Assembly: GCF_020829645.1 (NCBI RefSeq)
Contig: NZ_JAIVFS010000042.1
Coordinates: forward strand, 1-64,000
DNA: 64,000 nucleotides
Direction of reading: 5' to 3'
Source of the DNA: Nostoc mirabile CHAB5784
Lineage (GTDB): Bacteria; Cyanobacteriota; Cyanobacteriia; Cyanobacteriales; Nostocaceae
Every line of letters begins with the position of its first letter. Positions within the stretch are counted from its first letter, which is position 1. Position numbers and translations under genes: made by a program. Below the pieces are notes generated by a model. The model searched no databases. It had not been told where the DNA came from and saw nothing but the letters and a program-made list of their open reading frames with translations. Of the stretch, positions 9,597 through 17,186 are shown in pieces.

Positions 9597-9737
9597 GCTG
9601 ACAATGCGATTGTTTCGACTAACAATGCGATTGTTTCGACTAACAATGCGATTGTTTCGACTAACAATGCGATTGTTTTGGCTGACAATGCGATTGTTTC
9701 GGCTGACAATGCGATTGTTTTGGCTGACAATGCGATA
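9597..9737 (+). repeat. 21-bp tandem repeat array (array A)
   Basis: Six full 21-bp units plus a partial one, each containing ACAATGCGATTGTTT with either (G)CTG or (A)CTA before it and TCG or TTG after it. Because 21 is divisible by 3, both strands read as heptapeptide repeats (for example LTMRLFR forward, ETIALSA reverse). It lies 70 bp downstream of lysC. One of five arrays in the window that share exactly this period. Confidence 0.9.
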
Positions 9738-9778
9738 TACTGTCTATTTTTGGGATGCCATTGTTCCATCATGGCTAC

Positions 9779-9929
9779 TATAGCGCTTCTGGGTTGAGTG
9801 CAATACAGACCTAACCCCCAGCCCCTTCCCTACTAGCGTTGGGGAATAAAATTCAAAGCCTCTCTCCTTTTAGGAGAGAGGAATGGAAGTGAGGTCAAAG
9901 TGTATTGCTTCCATTCGAGAACCGCTATA
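9779..9929. mobile_element. MITE-like inverted-repeat element (TATAGCG family)
   Basis: Left end TATAGCGCTTCTGGGTTGAG and right end CGAGAACCGCTATA are inverted, and the similarity continues inward through GCAATACAGACCT versus AGGTCAAAGTGTATTGC. The interior contains a palindrome (CTCTCTCCTTTTAGGAGAGAG). A half copy of the left end is recognisable at about 19321 (ATAGCGGTTTGCAGTTGAG). No coding capacity. Confidence 0.65.
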
Positions 9930-10232
9930 TTTCCAAAATCTGGCTTTCACCACAACAAACTAAATTAAGTTTTTTGAGCGGCTTTTGGGTGATACCACCC
10001 TCTTCCTCTGCGATGCGATGATATTCTTTAAAATAAATAAATCTTTATATCTAAAGTTCAACAGTAATAACACGTAAGCTATAATCAAACAATTTATAAT
10101 ACTATATTTATATTAACTAGTTCCGTGGGTTTAAGTCCCCCGGTTCAATAAAAAAGCAAGTTTTGTGTTGGCGTTAAATCGCCATTACAAAACTTAATTA
10201 CGAATTACGAATTACGAATTACGAATTATTTA
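9930..10232. other. Spacer with a shared ~100-bp repeat and ATTACGA heptamers
   Basis: The end of this spacer (about 10118-10229) holds a repeat that recurs at about 58886-58997: TTCCGTGGGTTTAAGTCCCC, then an inverted block (TTTTGTGTTGG ... CATTACAAAA), then several copies of the heptamer ATTACGA running up to the start codon of the next gene. No gene is visible. The kinase gene begins 3 bp after the last heptamer, so the repeat occupies its 5' leader. Confidence 0.6.
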
Positions 10233-12293
10233 ATGAATAGTCATTTACTAAATGGACATTATCGAATACTAAAAATTCTTAATGATGGTGAAAAGGGGAA
10301 AACGTATCTAGCTGAAGATGTTAATTTTCCTGGCAGCCAATTTCTAGTAAAGCAGTTACGTCCTGCTAGTAGCAATCCTGAAAATTTAACAATCTTACGC
10401 CGCTTGGTTGCGAGTCTTGCAGCAACTTTAGAAAAACTAGGACAGAAACACGAGAAAATTCAAAAGCTAATTGCTTATTTTGAAGAGAATGAAGAATTCT
10501 ATATAGTCCAAGAATTCATACCCGGCAATTCTTTAACTAATGAAATTATCCCCGGGCAACCTCTGAGGGAAGACCAAGTAATTAGTCTTTTATCAGAGAT
10601 ATTAGAAATTTTGGTGATTGTACATAGCGATGGCGTGATTCATCGGGATATTAAACCAGCAAATATTATTCGCCGTGAATCAGACAAAAAGTTAGTTTTG
10701 GTTAACTTTGGCGCTTTTAATGGAGCCATAACTAATACCGTTAACAATCTGGAATATATGCCGATAGAACAAGTTAACGGCAATCTCAAATACAACAGCG
10801 ATATATATGCTTTAGGTATCGTTGCGATCGCAGCGCTTCTAGGTTTATCTGGAAACGAAATATCTAACTTGCGAACTCAGAAAAATCGGCTGACAGATGA
10901 AATCGTTTGGTATAACAAAAACCTAAAAATTAACAGAAAATTAGCAATAATTATTAATAAGATGGTGCGTTTTGACTATCGTAAACGCTATCAATATGCT
11001 ACCGAAGTTTTAGACGACCTGAAAAAGATAACAAATGTTGATCACAATCAGCAAAAACACCATCATAAACAATTATTACTAGTTCTGACGGGGGTAGCTG
11101 GCTGTATCATACTTGGCGTTGGAGCATGGCAATTGAGGTCGCTAAAACCTGTAAGTGATGCTCAACAGACATTATACCAAGAGGGAGTCAATAAATATGA
11201 GGCAGGAAACTATGAAGGTGCAGTTGAAGATTTCAATCAGGCTATTGAATTAGATCCAAAAAATGCTCTGGCTTATAATAGGCGAGGCGATGCTTATTAT
11301 CGATTAGGAGACTACGAGCAAGCACAAGCAGATTCTAGCCAAGCTATTTTGCTCAACCCTCAAGATGCTAATGCCTATTTTGACCGAGGATTTGCTTTGT
11401 CTGAATTAGGCAAGTACAAAGAAGCGATTGCAGACTATACCCAAGCGATTAAGTTAAATTCTAAAGATGCTTATGCTTACTATGGCCGGGGGTTAGCCCG
11501 TACTCAACTGAAGGATAATAAAGGAGCAATTGGAGATTTTAACAAAGCGATCGCTCTCAAGCCTCAGTATACCGAAGCTTACTTGCAACGAGGAATTCTT
11601 CGCCGTCGCCTCAGACAAAGACTTGAAGCAATCCAAGATTTTGATACAGTAATTAAGATTAATCCTAGTGATGCTAAAGCTTATTATCAAAGGGGTTTAA
11701 CTCAATCTATTAATAAACAAAAATATGCAGCGCTGAAAGATTACACGGACGCAATTAACATCAATCCCAAATACATAGAAGCCTATCTTAATCGTGGTGA
11801 TATTTACAGCGATCTGGGAGATAACCTCGAAGCTACTGAAGATTACAACACTATTTTACAGATTGATCCTAAATTTAGTGCAGCTTACATCCACAGAGGT
11901 ATTCATCGCTTTTCATTCGGAGATTATAAAGGCGCCATTGAAGATTATACCGAAGCACTAAAACTAAATCCTAATGATGTAGCAGCTTATAACAACCGTG
12001 GTAACGCCTATCTCGAACTGGGAAATAAAAAAGCTGCAAATCAAGATTATTCACGAGCGATCGCAATTAATCCTAACAATGCCTTAGCCTACTACAACCG
12101 GGGCGTGATTCGCACCAAGCAGAAAAATAAACAGGGAGCGATCGCGGATTTCAAAAAAGCTGCCAAACTATTCCAACAGCAAGGTGAAAAAGATAGTTAT
12201 CAAGATGCACAAAGGGAAATTGCAATTCTACAAAATAAGTCAGTACCAGCGAAAGCTACCCGCCCTAAATCTGGGAAAAGAGAAAAAAATTGA
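10233..12293 (+). CDS. Membrane serine/threonine kinase-like protein with TPR repeats (possible pseudokinase)
   Basis: Of 686 residues, the first ~265 form a Hanks-type kinase fold: a degenerate glycine loop (ILNDGEKGKTYLAED), Lys in LVKQL, an intact catalytic loop HRDIKPANI, but VNFGAF where the Mg-binding DFG is expected, so Asp is replaced by Asn (codon AAC). A transmembrane helix follows at ~281-300 (LLLVLTGVAGCIILGVGAW). About ten TPR units follow from ~315 to 650 (NKYEAGNYEGAVEDFNQAI and similar). The layout, cytoplasmic kinase, one helix, external TPRs, is common in cyanobacteria. The altered DFG and weak glycine loop suggest weak or absent phosphotransfer and a scaffold role; this is inference. 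Confidence 0.85.
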   Translation: MNSHLLNGHYRILKILNDGEKGKTYLAEDVNFPGSQFLVKQLRPASSNPENLTILRRLVASLAATLEKLGQKHEKIQKLIAYFEENEEFYIVQEFIPGNSLTNEIIPGQPLREDQVISLLSEILEILVIVHSDGVIHRDIKPANIIRRESDKKLVLVNFGAFNGAITNTVNNLEYMPIEQVNGNLKYNSDIYALGIVAIAALLGLSGNEISNLRTQKNRLTDEIVWYNKNLKINRKLAIIINKMVRFDYRKRYQYATEVLDDLKKITNVDHNQQKHHHKQLLLVLTGVAGCIILGVGAWQLRSLKPVSDAQQTLYQEGVNKYEAGNYEGAVEDFNQAIELDPKNALAYNRRGDAYYRLGDYEQAQADSSQAILLNPQDANAYFDRGFALSELGKYKEAIADYTQAIKLNSKDAYAYYGRGLARTQLKDNKGAIGDFNKAIALKPQYTEAYLQRGILRRRLRQRLEAIQDFDTVIKINPSDAKAYYQRGLTQSINKQKYAALKDYTDAININPKYIEAYLNRGDIYSDLGDNLEATEDYNTILQIDPKFSAAYIHRGIHRFSFGDYKGAIEDYTEALKLNPNDVAAYNNRGNAYLELGNKKAANQDYSRAIAINPNNALAYYNRGVIRTKQKNKQGAIADFKKAAKLFQQQGEKDSYQDAQREIAILQNKSVPAKATRPKSGKREKN

Positions 12294-12683
12294 GCTAGGG
12301 GATCTTCCGGGGTAAAATATCACTAATATCAAGTACGTCGGATTACTTGTAATAAAATCTATCAATTTAGGTTGGGTTGAACGGGAGTGAAACCCAACAT
12401 GAACAAGGATAAAATGTTGGGTTTCGTTCCTCAAACGCCACTTGCTTCAAGTCGGGAAACCGCAAGGGCGCAGTGGCTCCCCAACCTACAAATATTATAA
12501 GTGTTTAACCGAACCTGATATAACACCAAGCGGATTGCAATATGTCTATTCACCGTCAGAAACCGTAAGCTTTGACATTTTCTCGTGAATTAAAGGGTTT
12601 AAGACCCCTACATCTACATGTAGCGCGGAGTCGGAGCCACTCCGCCTCCGATCAGTTTCATTTGGAGTTTAAATCCCTGTCTG
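12294..12683. other. Spacer with AACCCAACA inverted-repeat family
   Basis: No gene. About 12370-12495 holds an imperfect inverted repeat built from GGTTGGGTTG, GTGAAACCCAACATG, ATGTTGGGTTTCGTTCCTC and CCAACCTAC. Related copies occur at about 20950-20975 and 21890-21965, where TTTCGTTCCTCCACCCAACC is shared exactly. Interior modules (TTGCTTCAAGTCGGG, CCGCAAGGGCGCA) are shared with 38260 and 7330. Confidence 0.55.
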
Positions 12684-12830
12684 ATATCATGTCCGCATAA
12701 ATAGTTATGCTAACCACGATCATTACACCCCACCCCCAACCCCTAAGAGCCTGCGGGGAGGGGAGACAAAGCACAGCTTTGGCGGGGTGGGGTTCTTCGG
12801 GTTTAATAAGTAATCAAGCGGACATGATAT
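12684..12830. mobile_element. MITE, ATATCATGTCCGC family
   Basis: Perfect 13-bp ends ATATCATGTCCGC (12684-12696) and GCGGACATGATAT (12818-12830). The interior (ATAAATAGTTATGCTAACC near the left, GTTCTTCGGGTTTAATAAG near the right) is nearly identical to that of the element at 59899-60219, which carries an extra nested insertion. No coding capacity and no evident target duplication. Confidence 0.75.
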
Positions 12831-12971
12831 AAAATGTCTAAAATGTTTGAATACTTCGACGCCGCTCAGTACAAGTTTTGAATTTTGAATTGTTATGTGT
12901 CCTTGTAGTCAAATAAATTATTGCTCAACATGAGTCATAGTATTTTCTTACGACTCAATTAGGATGGCTAT

Positions 12972-13952
12972 ATGCTAACTCTCCTCACTTTTCATCCAGA
13001 CAACCTGGAATTATTTACCAGCAATCATGTCGATACGGTACTGAAACAAATCGATAGTTCTCACAATATTTGGTTGCGCTGTATTTACTTCCGCGATCGC
13101 ACGGGAACGGCCAAAATTATTAAGCACTTTGGCCTTAATCCATCTCGTGTTAATATGATTTTCAACCATTCGCCTGTAGGAGTTGATGAAGACGTAGAAG
13201 ATTGTTTATTTGACAGCTATGAAATCCTAACTCCTCAAATAAAAAATCATGAGTTTGAGGTTGCTCGTGGCAATATTGTGCTAGGAAATAATTTTATTAT
13301 CACCTTTGAAATCACTGAATTAAAAGTTTTAAGTATTCTAGCGAATAATCTGCAAAAACGAACTACAGAGATTGAAAGGGTAGGAATTAGCTATGTTTTT
13401 TATCTCATTTTTCAAGAGGTTTTGAATAATTACCATACTGTATTTGACTATATTTCTATAAAACTTGATGATTTAGAAGATGAAGTTTTAGATAATTCTG
13501 GTGATGAATTAACATATCAAAAAATTGCCACGATGAGGCAATCGACTCGTTCAGGACGCCGTAATTTTCAAAGCATCAAGTCACTTATGGCTATTATGGA
13601 TCACGAAGATTTCCAATGGATCGCCCAACCAGTGAAGGAACTATTCAATCAAGAATTAGTTCATCACGTTGATAAACTTTGGCAAGAATATCAAGCGTTG
13701 AGAGCCTGGATGTCAGAATTAATGGAAATTCAACGCGATAATATTGCTAGCAAAACCGGTGAACGAATTAATCGTTTGACTATCCTCTCGACTATATTTT
13801 TACCAATTACTTTTATGTCTGGTTTCTATGGCATGAACTTTAAATATATGCCGGAATTAGAGCAACCTTGGGCTTATCCTGCTGTGATCTGCGTTATGGC
13901 ATTAATTGTGATTGGTAGTATTGCTTATGCTAAAAAACAACGTTGGTTGTAA
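12972..13952 (+). CDS. CorA-family divalent cation transporter
   Basis: 326 residues with the CorA layout: a large soluble N-terminal domain, a long helix (about 175-265) and two C-terminal transmembrane helices. The selectivity motif GMN is present in SGFYGMNFKYMPEL, followed by the second helix AVICVMALIVIGSIAYA and a basic end. The family forms pentameric Mg2+ (sometimes Co2+/Ni2+/Zn2+) channels in the plasma membrane. The start at 12972 follows AGGATG 9 bp upstream. The gene is isolated between spacers. Confidence 0.88.
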   Translation: MLTLLTFHPDNLELFTSNHVDTVLKQIDSSHNIWLRCIYFRDRTGTAKIIKHFGLNPSRVNMIFNHSPVGVDEDVEDCLFDSYEILTPQIKNHEFEVARGNIVLGNNFIITFEITELKVLSILANNLQKRTTEIERVGISYVFYLIFQEVLNNYHTVFDYISIKLDDLEDEVLDNSGDELTYQKIATMRQSTRSGRRNFQSIKSLMAIMDHEDFQWIAQPVKELFNQELVHHVDKLWQEYQALRAWMSELMEIQRDNIASKTGERINRLTILSTIFLPITFMSGFYGMNFKYMPELEQPWAYPAVICVMALIVIGSIAYAKKQRWL

Positions 13953-14062
13953 CGTCTTTCAGGTTACAGACTATTGGTGGAATCGTAAAATTTACCTCTC
14001 GTTTGGCATTGCTATATGCTTTCTATAAGTAGACTGAATCAACCCTAAATCGGTAAATAAAC

Positions 14063-15619
14063 GTGAATCTCCCATTAATTATTCGTGCTGAAGAACACAA
14101 CGAGAAAACAGCGATTCTCGTTCCGTTCGCGAGGCGTCTGCCTCAGCAGAGAGGCTGCGCCAACGCTACAACGGATGGAGCATTTACCTATCGAGATTTG
14201 CTGCACACTTCCAGTCAAATAGCAACAGGTCTTCTTAAGAATGCAGAAGATTTACAGGAGCAGCGAGTTGCCTTTCTCATCCCGCCTGGGTTTGAGTATG
14301 TAGCCACTCAATGGGGAATTTGGCGTGCTGGTGGTATAGCTGTACCTCTGTGTATTTCCCACCCGCGACCAGAATTAGAGTATGTAATTACCAATTCTAG
14401 AGCATCGATTATTATTGCTCATCCTAATTTTGAGGGTATATTGCGATCGCTCGCCCAAGCACACAATTTGCGATTTATCCTCACCTCAGAAACGCTCCCA
14501 TCTAATATTGTTCCGCTCCCAGAGGTAGATATCACAAGACGCGCCTTAATTCTCTACACTAGCGGTACAACAGGTAAACCCAAGGGTGTAGTTACAACCC
14601 ATCAAAATATTCAAGCGCAAGTGACTAGCTTAATTACCGCTTGGGAATGGACATCGGATGATTCTCCTGCAAAGACGTTGCGCGATCGCATTTTGCACAT
14701 ACTACCACTACATCATATTCATGGGATTATTAACGTACTAACTTGTGCTTTATGGGCTGGCGCGGAGTGCCAGATGTTGAGCAAGTTTGATGCCGAAACC
14801 GTTTGGAACCGAATTTGTGACGGTAACTTAACCCTATTTATGGCAGTACCAACAATTTATGTAAAACTAATTGCTGCTTGGGAAGCTGCCTCTAAGGAAC
14901 GCCAAAAAAGTATGTCAGAAGGCTGTGCGAAAATGCGCCTGATGGTTTCTGGCTCCGCAGCGTTACCAGTTCAAGTTTTAGAAAAGTGGCAGAGCATTAG
15001 CGGGCATTTTCTGCTTGAGCGCTATGGGATGACTGAAATTGGGATGGCGTTATCGAACCCTTTACACAGTGAACGGTTGTCTGGATATGTGGGTAAGCCT
15101 CTGCCTGAAGTTGAAGTGAGATTAGTAGATGAGAACGGAGAGTTAGTTCCAGCAGGAACACCAGGAGAAATCCAAGTTAAAGGGCCTGGAGTGTTTATAG
15201 AATATTGGCAAAACCCCCAAGCAACCGCCAAAGCTTTCCAAGATGGCTGGTTCCGTACTGGAGATACCGCCGTAGTTGAGAATGGTAACTACCGAATTCT
15301 GGGACGGATGAGTGTGGATATTATCAAAACCGGAGGGTATAAAGTTTCAGCTTTGGAAATTGAAGAAGTATTGCGATCGCATCCAGATATTCAGGAATGT
15401 GCAGTGGTTGGGGTTGCCGATCTAGAGTGGGGTGAACGGGTGTGTGCGGCGTTAGTATTGCAAGGGTCACAACCTTTAACGTTAGAAGCTTTCAGGAGTT
15501 GGGCAAAAGAGCGATTGGCAGTCTATAAAGTGCCAACCCAAATTTTGATAGTTGAAGAATTACCACGCAACGCTATGGGGAAAGTGACTAAGCCGACAGT
15601 GGTTGAGTTATTTTGCTGA
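14063..15619 (+). CDS. Acyl-CoA synthetase, malonyl-CoA-synthetase-like (ANL family)
   Basis: 518-residue AMP-forming enzyme that activates a carboxylic acid via acyl-AMP to acyl-CoA. The P-loop-like motif LILYTSGTTGKPKGVVTTH, the aromatic/adenine motif FLLERYGMTEIGMALSNP, the hinge region GWFRTGDTAVVENGNYRILG and the catalytic Lys in RNAMGKVTKP are all present. The RYGMTE motif and overall spacing resemble MatB/ACSF3 malonyl-CoA synthetases, but substrate is not certain. GTG start at 14063. Residues ~22-37 (PFARRLPQQRGCANAT) are encoded by a Nostoc-type palindromic repeat and interrupt a region where relatives have a shorter loop. Confidence 0.85.
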   Translation: MNLPLIIRAEEHNEKTAILVPFARRLPQQRGCANATTDGAFTYRDLLHTSSQIATGLLKNAEDLQEQRVAFLIPPGFEYVATQWGIWRAGGIAVPLCISHPRPELEYVITNSRASIIIAHPNFEGILRSLAQAHNLRFILTSETLPSNIVPLPEVDITRRALILYTSGTTGKPKGVVTTHQNIQAQVTSLITAWEWTSDDSPAKTLRDRILHILPLHHIHGIINVLTCALWAGAECQMLSKFDAETVWNRICDGNLTLFMAVPTIYVKLIAAWEAASKERQKSMSEGCAKMRLMVSGSAALPVQVLEKWQSISGHFLLERYGMTEIGMALSNPLHSERLSGYVGKPLPEVEVRLVDENGELVPAGTPGEIQVKGPGVFIEYWQNPQATAKAFQDGWFRTGDTAVVENGNYRILGRMSVDIIKTGGYKVSALEIEEVLRSHPDIQECAVVGVADLEWGERVCAALVLQGSQPLTLEAFRSWAKERLAVYKVPTQILIVEELPRNAMGKVTKPTVVELFC

Positions 15620-16049
15620 TAGCGATCGTAAATATTAGAACTTACGCAATAAGTAAACTTAACCCCTAGCGAATAGAATTCGCGGCTACACAAACAAAGT
15701 CCACCTCCGTGGACTAATGCCTCGTTCCCAGTCTCCGACTGGGAATGCCTATTTTGAGGCTCCGCCTCTCTGACTCGCGGCAGCAGCCCAATGAGCAGCA
15801 TTTCCAGCCAGAGGCTAGAAACGAGGTTCTAAAGGGGTTTATTTATGTTTGCGTTATTTTATTAACCTGCTAGCGATACCTTTGGTAAGCTTTCCTTCGG
15901 AACGCTGCGCGATCGCTAACGCAGGTGCTTGGTCAAATTGGTTGATAGGAGCGGGTTTCATGTCGCGGTAGTCCAGCAGTTGGACTAAGATCAGGTAGGC
16001 GATCGCTAAAATGACAGAAATCGCACCTGTCAATAGCTATAGAATTTTG
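15620..16049. other. Repeat-filled spacer
   Basis: No gene is seen. It holds a palindrome (GTTCCCAGTCTCCGACTGGGAA, about 15724-15746), the mirror-like GAGGCTCCGCCTC, and the start AACTTACGCAATAAG of a decayed member of the AGGACTTACGCAA element family, with GTTTGCGTTATTTT near 15848 as its possible other end. HIP1 sites occur at 15910 and 16000. Confidence 0.4.
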
Positions 16050-16172
16050 GGCGTTGCTGAATCAAGGGATGATTCTTGTAGGGTGGGCGTCTCGCCCGCC
16101 CTGAAATACAAGGGACGGGCAAGATGCCCATCCCACAAAACTAGCAAAATCATCCCGCAAATATGCAACGCC
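16050..16172. mobile_element. 123-bp MITE copy 1 with 8-bp target duplication
   Basis: Ends GGCGTTGC and GCAACGCC; the inverted similarity runs inward ~28 bp (GGGATGATT on both arms). The element is flanked on both sides by GAATTTTG (16042-16049 and 16173-16180), a perfect 8-bp target-site duplication. A base-identical copy lies at 21701-21823 with a different duplication. The interior contains a GGGTGGGCGTCTCGCCCGCCC palindrome. There is no transposase, so it must be mobilised in trans. Confidence 0.93.
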
Positions 16173-16205
16173 GAATTTTGAGTAAGAATTAAATTGCAAA
16201 ACCGT

Positions 16206-16424
16206 ATGCCAGAGTCTCAAACTATTGAAGCAATATATGAAGATGGAGTTTTCCGTCCACTGCAAACACTAACAGGTGTGGCAGAACATAGCAAAGTTAA
16301 AATCATAATTGAGTACCAAGAGACTCTAACCCATCCACTGTTACAGTTTGCAGGCATTATCAGCGACGAAGAAGCAGCGCAGTTGCAGGCTGTGATTCAT
16401 CAAGAATTTGAGCTATTGCCATGA
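16206..16424 (+). CDS. DUF104/AF2212-type small antitoxin-like protein
   Basis: 72 residues from the ATG at 16206 (a TTG at 16194 is an alternative). The sequence TIEAIYEDGVFRPLQTL, with beta-strand character and KVKIIIEY after it, matches the DUF104 (AF2212-like) family of small proteins found with PIN-domain toxins. The stop overlaps the next start (ATGA), so it is translationally coupled to the following antitoxin-like gene. It lies 33 bp downstream of a recent MITE insertion, which now occupies its upstream region. Confidence 0.7.
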   Translation: MPESQTIEAIYEDGVFRPLQTLTGVAEHSKVKIIIEYQETLTHPLLQFAGIISDEEAAQLQAVIHQEFELLP

Positions 16425-16636
16425 CAACTAAACAAGCTATCTTTGACGCAATTGAACAACTGCCAGAGCAGCACTTAAAAGACGTGTTGCAGTATGTTCA
16501 ACAACTTGCAAATACTCTAAAATCACCAGCATCCAACCCACCCACCCAAAGCAGCGATCCCCTTGTAGGCTTCATCGGTGCAGTCTCTCACGGCTCTCTG
16601 GCTGCCAACTTAGATGAAGAACTCTATGGCGACTAA
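16421..16636 (+). CDS. DUF2281-like antitoxin of a PIN-toxin pair
   Basis: 71 residues: an N-terminal helical segment typical of this family (AIFDAIEQLPEQHLKDVLQY), a Pro/Ser linker, then a conserved-looking C-terminal tail DPLVGFIGAVSHGSLAANLDEELYGD-type ending that normally contacts the PIN toxin. It overlaps the start of the PIN gene by 11 nt, the usual antitoxin-toxin coupling. Since the toxin is now only a 22-codon stub, this antitoxin has no cognate partner in place. Confidence 0.7.
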   Translation: MTTKQAIFDAIEQLPEQHLKDVLQYVQQLANTLKSPASNPPTQSSDPLVGFIGAVSHGSLAANLDEELYGD

Positions 16637-16694
16637 GCTTTTTATTGATACATGGGGCTGGCTCACGCTTCATGACAGAAGCGAACGCTTTTAA
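16626..16694 (+). pseudogene. Truncated PIN-domain (VapC-type) toxin stub
   Basis: ATG at 16626 opens a 22-codon frame beginning MATKLFIDTWGWLTLHDRSE, the start of a PIN ribonuclease domain with the first acidic metal ligand (Asp in FIDTW). It then hits a stop at 16692-16694 and the rest of the ~130-residue domain is absent. The sequence beyond is intergenic repeat (CTAACCCCCAACCCCTTCCC). The toxin has lost its 3' part to repeat insertion or deletion. Confidence 0.75.
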
Positions 16695-16860
16695 TAGGCC
16701 ATTGTGCGACTTTCTCTCAAACCTAACCCCCAACCCCTTCCCTACAAGGGAAGGGGAGCAAAAATCAAAGCCTCTCTCCTAAAAGGAGAGAGGTTTGGAG
16801 AGAGGTCAGAATATTAAGTCGCACATCGCGTTTTAATAAAAAGTGCAAAAATAAGCCTTT

Positions 16861-17147
16861 GAGGCTCGACGTTGACCTTCTGAAGCTCGACGTTGACCTT
16901 CTGAAGCTCGACGTTGACCTTCTGAGGCTCGACGTTGACCTTCTGAGGCTCGACGTTGACCTTCTGAGGCTCGACGTTGACCTTCTGAGGCTCGACGTTG
17001 ACCTTCTGAGGTTCAACGTTGACCTTCTGAGGCTCGACGTTGACCTTCTGAGGCTCGACGTTGACCTTCTGAGGCTCAATGTTGACCTTCTGAGGCTCAA
17101 TGTTGACCTTCTGAGGCTCAATGTTGACCTTCTGAGGCTCAATTAAC
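16861..17147 (+). repeat. 21-bp tandem repeat array (array B)
   Basis: Thirteen complete 21-bp units and a partial fourteenth. Each unit has GAGGCTC(G/A)A(C/T)GTTGACC followed by TTCT. Variation is graded: GAAGCTC in units 2-3, CGACG in units 1-10 with one CAACG, CAATG in units 11-13, so the array probably grew by local duplication. It is open in several frames on both strands (LDVDLLR forward; EPQKVNV reverse). It ends about 40 bp before the pentapeptide-repeat gene and so occupies its upstream region. Confidence 0.93.
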
Positions 17148-17186
17148 AAATATATCTAACTATTCCTGAATGTACAGGGGTGGAAC

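Noticed and set aside
16765..17149. Three long open frames across array B
   Set aside because: They arise because a 21-bp period keeps any frame open; no ribosome site or non-repeat domain supports a gene.
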